Shown here: piece by piece, positions 27,209-36,659 of the stretch
Position numbering within the stretch: the first letter of the stretch is position 1
Layout: the number at the start of each line of letters is the position of its first letter
Assembly: GCA_937124965.1 (NCBI GenBank)
Contig: CAKZLB010000005.1
Span: forward strand, 124,001 to 188,000
DNA: 64,000 nt
Direction: 5' to 3'
DNA from: an uncultured Bacteroidota bacterium
GTDB lineage: Bacteria > Bacteroidota > Bacteroidia > NS11-12g > UBA9320
Made by a program: the position numbers and the translations under genes
The notes under the pieces: model-generated
Told to the model about the DNA's origin: nothing
Database searches by the model: none
The model's input: the letters and a program-made list of their open reading frames with translations, nothing else

Positions 27209-27365
27209 AGTGCAACTAATTTTAAAATTCGGAAGACTGGTATTTAATATTAAAGGAAATTCATATCAACTAATCGTAACATTCAATTTCGAAAGACAAG
27301 GAGCCTTAATTCTGTTTATTAGAACACATGCTGAATATGACAGAATCAATGTTGAAACAGTCTAG
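27209..27365 (+). pseudogene. HigB-type toxin remnant, copy 2
   Basis: Only the 3' half remains, aligned to copy 1 from the SATILKYGRVVF region. One extra base (ACTAATTTT against ACTATTTT) shifts the frame at its start. The later stop of copy 1 is absent here (GGA instead of TAG), so that stop arose after the duplication or was lost in this copy. Confidence 0.75.
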
Positions 27366-27367
27366 AA

Positions 27368-27463
27368 ATGAAACAAATGAAAATAAAACCTATAAAACCT
27401 GAGAAGGATTATACAAATGCGCTTAAACGTCTTGAAATAATTTTTGATGCTCCAAACGTTTGA
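27368..27463 (+). pseudogene. Truncated HigA-type antitoxin fragment, copy 2
   Basis: A 31-codon frame (KIKPIKPEKDYTNALKRLE, then IIFDAPNV) equivalent to the fragment in copy 1 and ending at the same junction with the lipoprotein gene. The DNA-binding domain is missing. Confidence 0.7.
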
Positions 27464-27472
27464 TTTTATCTT

Positions 27473-28117
27473 TCATAATATGCGTTGATATGTTAAGAGT
27501 GAGTCAGTATCTAAATATAAATTTATATTAACTAACCCATTATCTAGATTAAAATATGCAGTTGAATTATTGTCTGTACTATTGTATTTAAAGTCAATTA
27601 ACCCGTCATCAGTAAACACTTTCTCACTATACCCTGTCCTATAGTTTTTATTAATAATATCTCTCTTAAAAACACAGTTTCTATACGTTCCTGTTTCTAA
27701 ATCAATCGTGTGATTTTGGTCCGCCAATGATGTTGCCAAAACTTCATCGTGAATAAACGTACAAAAAATTGTTATTCCTTTATAATTAAATAATTCAATT
27801 ACAATTTTTTGATCATTCTCACTAACTAGCCGAAGAGAAACGCGTTCATATTTATCCATTGTTCGTGGGCAGTTATCATAAATCAATATATCTTCAACAA
27901 AATCTTCCCTAGTAAATAGTATTGTGTCACTTTTTCCGAATCGATCTCTTTTGAAATAAATCGAGTCGATGTTACTTATAACTTCAACATATGGCAATTG
28001 ACCTATTGATAATGAGTAAAATTTTTCTGAACAAGGCGTTGAGTTATCGTTACAACCATTTAATGTGATTGCTATTAGCAAACCAAAAACCTTTACAACG
28101 CTGTTAACTGTATCCAT
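27473..28117 (-). CDS. Lipoprotein paralogue, copy 2 of the duplicated unit
   Basis: 214 residues, nearly identical to the product of the gene at 26501-27145 with scattered changes (for example NDNSTPC after the lipobox Cys, and FKYNSTDNNSTAY near the C-terminus). Both copies keep an open frame over 214 codons while the adjacent toxin genes have decayed, which suggests that the lipoproteins are, or recently were, under selection. Function unknown. Confidence 0.75.
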   Translation of the reverse strand: MDTVNSVVKVFGLLIAITLNGCNDNSTPCSEKFYSLSIGQLPYVEVISNIDSIYFKRDRFGKSDTILFTREDFVEDILIYDNCPRTMDKYERVSLRLVSENDQKIVIELFNYKGITIFCTFIHDEVLATSLADQNHTIDLETGTYRNCVFKRDIINKNYRTGYSEKVFTDDGLIDFKYNSTDNNSTAYFNLDNGLVNINLYLDTDSLLTYQRIL

Positions 28118-28349
28118 AAAGTGTTTTTTTTATTAAGTCTAAAAATATGTCTTTTGGGATTAAACGAATTGATTTTATCCGTTAACCTATTTTTTTTTGT
28201 AAAATACGATTTTTGAGATTTGAAAAACGATCAGTCATTGAAAATATCACTAAAGAAATTATTGTAGGTACTCAAGAAACAAAATTTGTGTTTAAACAAA
28301 TTACCCCAAATTTACCTAGAGAAAAACACCCGCTTGATCAACGTAATAG

Positions 28350-28500
28350 CGCCAAAACGTTTCATTTCATTCAATTTCTGTCGTTTACTTTGTTCAAGTG
28401 ATTGTAGATAACAATGCAGCAATGTTATCTCTTTTATTAACTCATTAGCCTCTACCCCACCACCGACCTCAAATCACTTTTCAAGGTTTTGCTGAAACCT
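28350..28500 (+). pseudogene. Decayed 3' end of a T9SS paralogue plus glycosyltransferase 3' end
   Basis: This stretch matches 34240-34388 (CCAAAACGTTTCATTTCATT, then CACCGACYTCAAATSA and CAAGGTTTT), which is the junction of the second T9SS gene with the convergent glycosyltransferase. Here the reading frame has small indels and substitutions and no upstream gene remains. It is a scar of an extra copy of that junction, upstream of the first T9SS twin. The rest of the 28118-28553 gap shows no gene. Confidence 0.75.
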
Positions 28501-28553
28501 ATTTATAGTATGTAAATAAATGGTTGTTAATTTGTGCAGCTTACGCAAAACCA

Positions 28554-31500
28554 ATGAAAAAATATCTCTTTGCCGTTCTGATTAACCTATTTGTCTTTCA
28601 TGTCATTCATGCGCAACTATTTGATCACGTTTATGGATACGACAGCCAATTCGGTCGCTCGTATGGATCAAAAATCGCAATCGACACCTCTGGTGATTAT
28701 TACCTTGCTGGCACGTTCAGTGACAAAATAGATGTTGATCCTTCATCAGGTACTTATAATTTATCTACTCGATCTTCAAGTAATTATGACATTTTTATAT
28801 GTAAGTACTCAAATAACTCAAAACTAATCTGGGCTAAAAGTCTTGTAAACCTGCGCTTCTGCGGGATTACACAAATAGCATTAGACCCAAACCAAAATCT
28901 CATAGTAACAGGTTGGTTTAGAGACTCGATAGATCTTGATCCTTCTTCGAATAAAGCAATGCGTTATAGCATCAATGCATATTCGTTGTTTATCGCAAAA
29001 TTCGACCAAAATGGAAATTTCATTTGGGGCAATTCATTTCATGGTGAAATGGAAATTTACAACGAATTGTGTGTTACAAGCGACTCAAGTATTTACATGT
29101 CCTTCCATTTTACAGATACGATTGACGTAGATCATAGTAGTAAACAAAAACTTTTGATATCTAGAGTACGAGGCAAAAATGATATAGCTTTATGCAAATA
29201 TGACTCAAAAGGTGATTTGATATGGGCAGGCCAAGTTAAAGGTGCAGGAAAAGGTGCCATTCAAAGCTTGGCGGTCAACAGAAATGGAAACCTAATTGTT
29301 GCTTACACAGGAATAGATACCATGGACATTGGCATAAATGGAAAACAACAACTTCTTGCAGGCGACACCACTTCTTTTTCATTTTTTGCTAAATATTCAA
29401 AACAAGGAGAATTTATTACATCTGGAGCATTCAGTTCCTCTCGGTTAGTAAGGGTTTATGAGCTACAAATAAATAATAATAACAACATTACTGTTTCAGG
29501 ATTCTTTCGTGACACCACAGATTTTGATCCAGACACCAGCGTTTATGGCATTTTACCTAATAATCGATTACAATCGAATCTTTACATAGGCTTTTATGTT
29601 TGTCAGATGGATTCAAATTTTAACTTTAAGTGGGTTAGAACTAGTCTTATGAGTAATAACCCGTTGTTCATTAACTCGTCTGCTTTAGACCCAAAAAATG
29701 GCGACATCTACATAACTGGCAGCTTCTCAGACTCGATATTTTATCATCCAGACAATCCGCAAAAGTGGAAGAAATCTGTTGGAAACCGAGATATTTTCAT
29801 CGTTAGATACAGCAAAGATGGTGTTTTTGGTGGGTTTAAGTCAATCGGCGGTAAAATGGATGACGATGGCAATGGAGTCGCTATTGGAAAAGACCAACAT
29901 ATTTTTATCACTGGAAATTTTGAGGGTTTGGTAGACTTTGATCCATCTGGATCTGGGCACAATTTGACTACCTCCTCTAACGAAAATGTTTTTGTTTTGA
30001 AACAGAAGCAGTGCATAACTTCATCGAAAGTATTTAGGCGTGAAACATTATGTGGTCCGAGACTTTCGCCAAGTAAAAAGTACTTATGGACAAAATCTGG
30101 TACATACAACGACACATTGCACACTGATAATGGTTGTGATTCAATCGTCAATTTGACATTAACTATCAATCCAAGGCACTTCATGGAAATTGACACCATT
30201 GTGTGTGGTAGATACACACCACCAAGTGGTAAAGCGGTCTACTTTAAGACAGGAGTTTATTACGACTCCTTAAAAACTCGAAAAGGGTGCGATTCCGTTT
30301 ATAAAATTAATTTAGAAATTAGAAGCACCTCTTTTAGCCTGAATAATCAAAGAGTTTGTAATAAACTACTATCACCCAGCGGGAGGCATTTATGGACATC
30401 AACAGGAAAGTACTCAGATACATTAGTCGCTGCAAACGGATGTGATTCAATTGTAATCATTGACTTGATTGTAGATGATTTAACGTCTAGGCAAACTATC
30501 TTCTCTTGCCAACCTTTTAAATCTCCGAGCGGAATGTATATGTGGTCAACATCGGGCACATATCTAGATACTATTTTTGATGCAGCTGGCATTGGTTGTG
30601 ATTCATTCTTTGTAATTAAGTTTACTAGAGGTTACGAATCCCTTTCCACCACGTCATTTACATCGTGTGATAGTTTTTTGTCACCAAGCAAACGATATGT
30701 ATGGCGAAGCTCTGGAACATACAAAGACACTATCCAAAATGAAAGCGGTTGTGATTCCATCATGACCATCAAATTAACCATTTTAGAATCAACAGGACAT
30801 ACCATTACACCCTTTGAATGTTACTCATACACCTCACCATCTGGAAAATATAGTTGGAACAGAACGGGGATTTATTCAGATACATTAGTTAACGCAATTT
30901 CATGTGATTCTGTAATCACTATAAACCTGACAATTCGAGGAAATAGCTACGAAACTATTCAACCTACCTCCTGTTTTAGTTACACTACGCCAAGTGGTAA
31001 GTTTATACACCGATCTTCAGGAACTTATCTCGATACTATCTCGTCAATACATGGTTGTGATTCTATTTTGACCATTAATTTGACCGTAAATACTGTTGAC
31101 ACAAGTGTAACTACAAACCAAAATCATTTGATATCAAACGCACCAAACGCCAAGTATCAATGGTTTGATTGTAGTTCAGGTTATGACCCGATACAAAATG
31201 CAACGAATCGTGTTTATTTTGCCAAATCAGTGGGTGCTTATGCTGTATCCGTGGAGCAAAACACTTGTGTAGATACTTCATTTTGTTATTCGGTAAACGA
31301 ACTTAGTGCAGTAGTTAAAACTGAACTGGATAAAATAAGTGTTTATCCCAATCCAACCAATGGCGCGTTTCATATATCCTTTTTGACTTCAATTGAAAAA
31401 GGAGACGTGTCAGTTACGGACGTAAATGGACAAACAGTTTTCAATAAAACATTTATCAATCAAAAAGAAGTTGACCTGAATGTGCAGCATTTAGCAACAG

Positions 31501-31565
31501 GAACGTACATACTCTATGTGCAAACAACGAGTCAATTTCGAGTTATGAAACTTGTAAAGCTGTAA
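28554..31565 (+). CDS. T9SS-secreted protein with propeller-like N-terminus and seven Cys repeats
   Basis: 1003 residues from the ATG at 28554 (signal peptide to about residue 20, IHAQ). Residues ~20-480 contain SBBP-like beta-propeller units (DTSGDYYLAGTFSDKIDVDP; IYITGSFSDSI). Residues ~499-845 are seven repeats of about 50 residues with the pattern C..(5-7)..SPSG.Y.W..SG.Y.DT...GCDSI..I.L.I. A YQWFDC module follows, and a T9SS type A sorting domain ends the protein (VYPNPTNGAFHI; GTYILYVQTTSQFRVMKLVK). It is expected to be displayed or released outside the cell. An adhesive or structural role is inference. It is a tandem paralogue of the next gene (6-base gap). Confidence 0.9.
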   Translation: MKKYLFAVLINLFVFHVIHAQLFDHVYGYDSQFGRSYGSKIAIDTSGDYYLAGTFSDKIDVDPSSGTYNLSTRSSSNYDIFICKYSNNSKLIWAKSLVNLRFCGITQIALDPNQNLIVTGWFRDSIDLDPSSNKAMRYSINAYSLFIAKFDQNGNFIWGNSFHGEMEIYNELCVTSDSSIYMSFHFTDTIDVDHSSKQKLLISRVRGKNDIALCKYDSKGDLIWAGQVKGAGKGAIQSLAVNRNGNLIVAYTGIDTMDIGINGKQQLLAGDTTSFSFFAKYSKQGEFITSGAFSSSRLVRVYELQINNNNNITVSGFFRDTTDFDPDTSVYGILPNNRLQSNLYIGFYVCQMDSNFNFKWVRTSLMSNNPLFINSSALDPKNGDIYITGSFSDSIFYHPDNPQKWKKSVGNRDIFIVRYSKDGVFGGFKSIGGKMDDDGNGVAIGKDQHIFITGNFEGLVDFDPSGSGHNLTTSSNENVFVLKQKQCITSSKVFRRETLCGPRLSPSKKYLWTKSGTYNDTLHTDNGCDSIVNLTLTINPRHFMEIDTIVCGRYTPPSGKAVYFKTGVYYDSLKTRKGCDSVYKINLEIRSTSFSLNNQRVCNKLLSPSGRHLWTSTGKYSDTLVAANGCDSIVIIDLIVDDLTSRQTIFSCQPFKSPSGMYMWSTSGTYLDTIFDAAGIGCDSFFVIKFTRGYESLSTTSFTSCDSFLSPSKRYVWRSSGTYKDTIQNESGCDSIMTIKLTILESTGHTITPFECYSYTSPSGKYSWNRTGIYSDTLVNAISCDSVITINLTIRGNSYETIQPTSCFSYTTPSGKFIHRSSGTYLDTISSIHGCDSILTINLTVNTVDTSVTTNQNHLISNAPNAKYQWFDCSSGYDPIQNATNRVYFAKSVGAYAVSVEQNTCVDTSFCYSVNELSAVVKTELDKISVYPNPTNGAFHISFLTSIEKGDVSVTDVNGQTVFNKTFINQKEVDLNVQHLATGTYILYVQTTSQFRVMKLVKL

Positions 31566-31571
31566 ACAATC

Positions 31572-34337
31572 ATGAGAAGAAAGAATACAAATAGATTGTT
31601 AATTATTTTTCTATTGACGCTAATAGGAAATATTAAAGGTTATAATCAAGTTGTTGAATGGGAGAAGAGAATTGGAATTGGAGCACAACAATTCGAAATT
31701 GACGAAATCTTAGTTGATAAAAGTCAAAATATTTTCTTAACTGGTTTTTTTGATGGCACAGCTGATTTTGACCCAACACCTAGTTCAACATTTAATGTTA
31801 AGTCTTATGATGATTGTGCATATTTAGTCAAATTGGATTCAAACACGAATCTTGAATGGGTACGAGTTATTCAACCAATTAACCAACTTGGAAATCATGG
31901 TAGTTACGGAACTTCAATTGCGCTAGATGATTCTAATAATATTTATTTAGGTGGTTATTTTCAAGGAACTTGTGATTTTAATTCCTCAAAAGGGACTAAC
32001 TATGTTACTAGCAACGGACATAATGATGGTTTTTATTCAAAATTCAGCTCTACTGGAACCTTACTTTGGGTAAAAACCTTCGGAGGTAAAAGCGATGACA
32101 AATGTGTTGGTTTGGATGTAAACAAAAGTGGATCTTTATGTGCAACAGGATATTTTTCAGATACTATCAATATGGATTCCAACTCTAAGAAGCATATTTT
32201 GTTTTCTCAAGGCTCAAGAGACATTTTCATAGCTGTAGTTAAACCCAACAGTACTTTAGACTGGTGCCGAAGTATCGGGTCTAAAGAATCCGACTTATCT
32301 AATGCAATAGTAACAGACGATTATGATAATATATATACCTGTGGCTTTTATTATGACTCCATTGATATGGACCCCAGTACTAAGATAGATTTGCAAGTAA
32401 GTACTGGAAAAAGTGATGGTTTCATTCATAAACTAAATGCATCTGGGCAATATGTTTGGAGTGTATCGTTAAGAGGAACAAACGAATGTACCACTACTGC
32501 AATAACCCTTTTAGGTAGCGATTTGATTGTAGCTGGAAGGTTTAGAGACAGTATCATACTTGATTCTGCATCAATAGAAATTAATAGAAAAGCCTATGGT
32601 TCTGCAAACGGTTTTTTATTAAAAATTGACACCAGCGGTTTATATAAAAAATTAACCACACACGCAGGTGTTTCAGGTGTTTGGCCACTAGGTATGGCAA
32701 CCGATAGCCTTGGGAGTATATATACAGTAGGATACTTTTGGGGTAGTGTAAGTTTTGCAAACAGAACTTATTTACATAAACAATCGAATGGTTTAAATGA
32801 TGGTTACTTGTTTCATGCTGACAATTCTTTAAATTATGTTTGGTCAAGACAATATGGGAACAAGAATGATGACTATACTCGTTCTATTTCCATATATAAT
32901 GACAAGTATTTGTTTTTAGCAAAAAAATATGATGGTAAAAGCTATATATCAAAACTAGATAAATGTCGCGAGCAATATAACAGTGACACGCTTACAGTTT
33001 GTGACAGTATGATTTCACCGAGCGGACGTAAAATTTGGAAATCTTCAGGAATCTATTTTGACACAATTGTAGACCGTTTTGCTTGTACTTACTTCTACAG
33101 AATAAATCTCACCGTAAATTATTCAACCAAAAGCTATCATAAAGTCACAGCCTGCTTTAAGCACGTTACACCAAGAAAAAGTTATTATGTCAGTGGAATT
33201 TATACTGAAAAAATAAAGAATAGGGTTGGATGTGATTCCACAATAACATTTGATGTCACTATAAAAAGAAATACTTTTTATGAAATATCTCTAAATTCTT
33301 GTGACACAGTAGTATCTCCATCTGGCCGATATAAGTGGTATAAGGATAGCACATACCGTGATATTATCACAAATTCAGTTGGCTGTGATTCTGTGATAAT
33401 TGCCAAGGTCAAAATCTTAACTAACTTCTCCGAACCATACATCAGAACCTGCGATTCATTCACTTCTCCAAGTGGAAAGTATAAATGGACAAAAACTGGT
33501 GATTACCGTGACACCATTCTAAATAGTCACGGTTGCGATTCTATCATGTCGATAAAATTAAAGATTGACAAATCAACATGGGAAACTAGAAACTTTTCGG
33601 ATTGTGAATTTGTAGAATCTCCATCGAAAAAATATAAGTGGAACGAAACGGGAGTGTACCAAGATACCGTCAAAAACTTGTTTGGATGTGGTTTGTTTAT
33701 CACCGCATATGTTGATATAACCAAATCTCGAGGCACGCAACATGTTAATGGTTGTGAGTCATATACTTCACCAAGCGCTAAATACCAATGGACTGAATCA
33801 GGAAAATATTTGGATACACTAACAAACATATTGGGTTGCGATAGTATCATTACCACCAACTTAATCATAGATAAAAATAGAACTTCTGTTTTTCAGTCAA
33901 AAGAGGTTCTGGTTTGTGATTCTAAAGATAAAACCTATCAATGGTTAGAATGTAAAGGCAAATTAATTCCAATTCCAAATGCAACTGAAAGATCATTCAT
34001 TGCACCAAAAAATGGGTCATACGCAGTAATAGTCTCTGACAGCGTTTGCGTTGACACCTCTACCTGTTATGCAGTTACTAGCTTGGGCGTAAACGACGTT
34101 AAGAATCAAGATATTGAAATTTACCCAAACCCTACAAGTGGAACATTTAAAATTGGTATCACCGATGGGAACGACATCATCAAATACTCGATAATTGATG
34201 TTGCAGGAAAGGTACTTCAAACAGGAGAGACACGTCCACACCAAAACGTTTCATTTCATTCAATTTCCGGCGTTTATTTTGTAAAAGTGATTATTGATAA
34301 CAATACAGCAACGTTACCTCTTTTATTGAAGAATTAG
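31572..34337 (+). CDS. T9SS-secreted protein with propeller-like N-terminus and six Cys repeats
   Basis: 921 residues, the same layout as the preceding gene: a signal region (LLIIFLLTLIGNIKGYNQ), propeller-like SBBP units with recurring FDGTADFDPTPS/YDSIDMDPST segments to about residue 470, then six repeats of the C..SPSG.YKW..SG.Y.DT..N..GCDSI type (residues ~475-766), some eroded (RFACTYFYRI; LFGCGLFITA). A YQWLECKGK module and a T9SS sorting domain follow (IEIYPNPTSGTFKI; GVYFVKVIIDNNTATLPLLL). The start codon is 6 bases after the previous stop, so the twins are probably cotranscribed. The 3' end abuts the convergent glycosyltransferase gene. Confidence 0.9.
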   Translation: MRRKNTNRLLIIFLLTLIGNIKGYNQVVEWEKRIGIGAQQFEIDEILVDKSQNIFLTGFFDGTADFDPTPSSTFNVKSYDDCAYLVKLDSNTNLEWVRVIQPINQLGNHGSYGTSIALDDSNNIYLGGYFQGTCDFNSSKGTNYVTSNGHNDGFYSKFSSTGTLLWVKTFGGKSDDKCVGLDVNKSGSLCATGYFSDTINMDSNSKKHILFSQGSRDIFIAVVKPNSTLDWCRSIGSKESDLSNAIVTDDYDNIYTCGFYYDSIDMDPSTKIDLQVSTGKSDGFIHKLNASGQYVWSVSLRGTNECTTTAITLLGSDLIVAGRFRDSIILDSASIEINRKAYGSANGFLLKIDTSGLYKKLTTHAGVSGVWPLGMATDSLGSIYTVGYFWGSVSFANRTYLHKQSNGLNDGYLFHADNSLNYVWSRQYGNKNDDYTRSISIYNDKYLFLAKKYDGKSYISKLDKCREQYNSDTLTVCDSMISPSGRKIWKSSGIYFDTIVDRFACTYFYRINLTVNYSTKSYHKVTACFKHVTPRKSYYVSGIYTEKIKNRVGCDSTITFDVTIKRNTFYEISLNSCDTVVSPSGRYKWYKDSTYRDIITNSVGCDSVIIAKVKILTNFSEPYIRTCDSFTSPSGKYKWTKTGDYRDTILNSHGCDSIMSIKLKIDKSTWETRNFSDCEFVESPSKKYKWNETGVYQDTVKNLFGCGLFITAYVDITKSRGTQHVNGCESYTSPSAKYQWTESGKYLDTLTNILGCDSIITTNLIIDKNRTSVFQSKEVLVCDSKDKTYQWLECKGKLIPIPNATERSFIAPKNGSYAVIVSDSVCVDTSTCYAVTSLGVNDVKNQDIEIYPNPTSGTFKIGITDGNDIIKYSIIDVAGKVLQTGETRPHQNVSFHSISGVYFVKVIIDNNTATLPLLLKN

Positions 34338-34340
34338 GAT

Positions 34341-35552
34341 CTACCTAACCACCGACTTCAAATGATCTTCCAAGGTTTTTGCTAACCCATCCCAGCTGAA
34401 TTTGGTTTGTGCTAACTCCAACCCTTTTTGACCCGTACTTTCTCGCAGTTCCCGTGAGTCTAGTAATGAACCGACGTGTTCGACAAATTGTTCATCATTT
34501 GAGGCATGAAAAACGCCATCGCCCGATTCTATTTCTAAGCCTTTAAAACCAATATCGGTGCAAACAACCGGAACACCCATAGCCAACGCTTCCAAGACCT
34601 TGTTTTGAGTACCTGCGCCAAAGCGCAAGGGAGCAATCACAATATCGGCTTGCGCATACATTTCCGAAATATCCTCGACAAAACCGGTAATCGTAATGGA
34701 GTCGCCTGCCAATTCTTGCACCTGCTTTACAGGTCGTTGACCAGCAATAACCAGTTCAATTGTGGGATGTGTGGATTTGAGTATCGGCCACATGTTTTCA
34801 ACAAAATAAACCACTGCATCTACGTTTGGCGCATAGTCCATATTACCTGTAAACAGCAAGGTTTTATTCCGTGAATAATCGTGACCCGTATACTTAAACG
34901 TTTCCAGGTCAACACCATTTCGCAATAGTTTTACGTTACTCCCTGGATGAACTTCAAGTAAATGATCTCGGTCTTCCACAGAACATACAAGATTCAAATC
35001 ATAGTTAAGCAATACCTTTTCCTCTTCAATTACCCTTTTTGATTCCAGCGCGTCAAAAAGTCGATTAATCAGTGGGCGCTTTACTTCCATTCGACGTTTC
35101 CAATACAACGAATATGCATCAGGCAAATCAAGAATTCGAGGATAGTCGGTCAGACCACGGGTATATTGTGACATCCGTAAGTGCTGAGTATGTATTACGT
35201 CTATGTCGTGGGTACTCAAAAACGACGATAGTTTGTCGTGCATTTTTGCACTCTTAAAATATGCCAATTGAAACGGCATTTTACCCAAGAAATTCAATGC
35301 ACTATTTAGGTAGGATTTCCACTTTGGTTGATAAACCAAATGAACTTCCTTGAAAATTTTATCTAATTCTGGCTTGTATTTTAATTCATCTTTCGATTCT
35401 ACAAATGTTATCAAATACAGCTCATTATCCGCCATCATTCGTCGACTCAGATTATAAATCTTAAGTTTATCTCCACGAAACGGGGGGTAGGGAATTCGAT
35501 TGGCTAAAAATAGAATTTTCAAGCCGCTAAAATAAGACTGTTTTAAATACAA
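34341..35552 (-). CDS. Glycosyltransferase, TIGR03087-like (GT4 fold)
   Basis: 403 residues. It begins ILFLANRIPYPPFRGDKLKI, the signature N-terminus of the sugar transferases in exopolysaccharide clusters. The GT-B donor-binding half contains LLFTGNMDYAPNVDAVVYF (about residue 230) and the GAGTQNKVLEALAMGVPVV segment (about 317) with the E-x7-E-type glutamates. It should transfer a sugar from a nucleotide donor in cell-surface polysaccharide synthesis. The start is uncertain: the family usually starts right at the KILFL segment, for which a TTG at 35520-35522 is available; the upstream ATG adds 10 residues. No other polysaccharide genes are nearby. Confidence 0.9.
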   Translation of the reverse strand: MYLKQSYFSGLKILFLANRIPYPPFRGDKLKIYNLSRRMMADNELYLITFVESKDELKYKPELDKIFKEVHLVYQPKWKSYLNSALNFLGKMPFQLAYFKSAKMHDKLSSFLSTHDIDVIHTQHLRMSQYTRGLTDYPRILDLPDAYSLYWKRRMEVKRPLINRLFDALESKRVIEEEKVLLNYDLNLVCSVEDRDHLLEVHPGSNVKLLRNGVDLETFKYTGHDYSRNKTLLFTGNMDYAPNVDAVVYFVENMWPILKSTHPTIELVIAGQRPVKQVQELAGDSITITGFVEDISEMYAQADIVIAPLRFGAGTQNKVLEALAMGVPVVCTDIGFKGLEIESGDGVFHASNDEQFVEHVGSLLDSRELRESTGQKGLELAQTKFSWDGLAKTLEDHLKSVVR

Positions 35553-35673
35553 CGTTAGGTTGGTTCATAAATCTCATTTAAGTTTCTGCATCTATCACGA
35601 GATTCTTCGTTTCTTTTTGACGTCGAAAAATCCTTTAGATTTGAATAATGATTATTTATCTAAGACAAAAGAA

Positions 35674-35882
35674 GCGCAGAGCGAGCGCGGGAAAGGCAGA
35701 AATGCGGGCCGGCGGCTGGGTGAATGATAAATGATTTAGAAAATCCATAAAAGTGCTTGCACTTCTTTTATGAGATTTTATTATCATTTAGCAGAGAGCG
35801 TTGATAGCATATTTCTGTCAGATGTTTTTCTTTACTTTTTGCATTCAAAAAGTAAAATCGGTTATAGGCTGATAAGCCTAAT
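35674..35882 (-). repeat. Dispersed intergenic repeat, copy 2 (inverted relative to copy 1)
   Basis: Reverse-complement match to 11380-11650 over the ordered blocks from the GGCTTATCAGCCT end through to CGCTCGCT. Its hairpin is perfect: TTTACTTTTTG (35831-35841), a four-base loop, CAAAAAGTAAA (35846-35856). The two extra GC-rich palindromes of copy 1 are absent. The remainder of the 35553-36107 gap shows no gene; a short GACCAACGCTCGCT fragment near 35921 recalls the end of copy 1. Confidence 0.75.
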
Positions 35883-36107
35883 AGAAGAATAGTCTAATTA
35901 TAGTAAGGGTTATATTGAAAGACCAACGCTCGCTACTCAGTGACGCCAAAATTGCTGTGAATAAACACATTCTTCAACTCTTACAATCGGTTGCCAGACA
36001 GGCATAACGTCCGAAACTCTGAAAGGCGGAATTAAACTTAAATCCAAGTGTCACATTATTTCCAATCATTTGAAAAGAACTGATCATTTGGTACTTTCCC
36101 CATTCCA

Positions 36108-36659
36108 TTGAAAAACAAGCTACATTTCTTTTTTTGTCTACTCGTTTTGCTGGCGTGCAACTCGTATGTTTCGGCCCAATCGTGGGGCGTTGAAAAAACA
36201 TCAGTCGGGTTGACAGCAGGTTACATCCATTCCAAAACTTCAGGATATCATGCATCGTTTACATTTTCAGACTTTCAGTCGGGATGTGTCGGTTACGCTC
36301 AAAAAGGGTTTGCATTAGGAGCTGAAATTTATCCTAACGCCACTGACGGTTCAATTTGGGCACAAAAAGCTGGAGTTCATTTGATGGGTATGGGTTTATG
36401 CTTGGGATTTTCGGCAGTTAACTTTACAAACAGCGAACAGTCAGATTTCAGAATAATGCCTGAAATCGGAATCGACATTTTAACCTATGCGAACGCAACC
36501 TATGGATTTGTTCCACACATGGCTGGAAGTAAGATAAATTCCTTAAGTCCTCATCGAATTACATTCTCACTGTATCTGAGAAAGTCAATTAAGGAATATG
36601 GCCCCGGATCGTATTTAACTGTTCCTAAGCCAATCTTAGAACCTACTTCAACTGAGTAA
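36108..36659 (+). CDS. Exported hypothetical protein (possible barrel)
   Basis: 183 residues from a TTG start, giving signal peptide-like KNKLHFFFCLLVLLACNSYV to SAQ. The mature part is Gly- and aromatic-rich with alternating strands (TSVGLTAGYIHSKTSGYHAS; FALGAEIYPNA), compatible with a small outer-membrane barrel. The Cys in LACNS could alternatively be a lipobox. No ATG lies at the signal peptide start, so the TTG call is by reading-frame logic only. The 3' end overlaps the convergent DUF4249 gene by 17 bases. Confidence 0.65.
   Translation: MKNKLHFFFCLLVLLACNSYVSAQSWGVEKTSVGLTAGYIHSKTSGYHASFTFSDFQSGCVGYAQKGFALGAEIYPNATDGSIWAQKAGVHLMGMGLCLGFSAVNFTNSEQSDFRIMPEIGIDILTYANATYGFVPHMAGSKINSLSPHRITFSLYLRKSIKEYGPGSYLTVPKPILEPTSTE

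Larger units (their letters stand above)
26238..28160. repeat. Tandem direct duplication (two ~950-bp units, offset about 972 bp)
   Basis: Unit 1 (about 26238-27190) and unit 2 (about 27209-28160) share the same order: 3' part of a higB-type gene, start of a higA-type gene, then a minus-strand lipoprotein gene with its upstream region. By eye the units are about 90% identical. The second unit lacks the 5' third of the toxin gene, so its left edge marks the duplication junction. Confidence 0.85.

Noticed and set aside
28213-28401. 62-residue plus-strand frame before the T9SS twins
   Set aside because: Its 3' half is the decayed T9SS scar in a wrong frame; the rest has no protein-like features.
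29744-30592. Antisense frames within the T9SS repeat region
   Set aside because: They mirror the repeat coding sequence and have no independent support.
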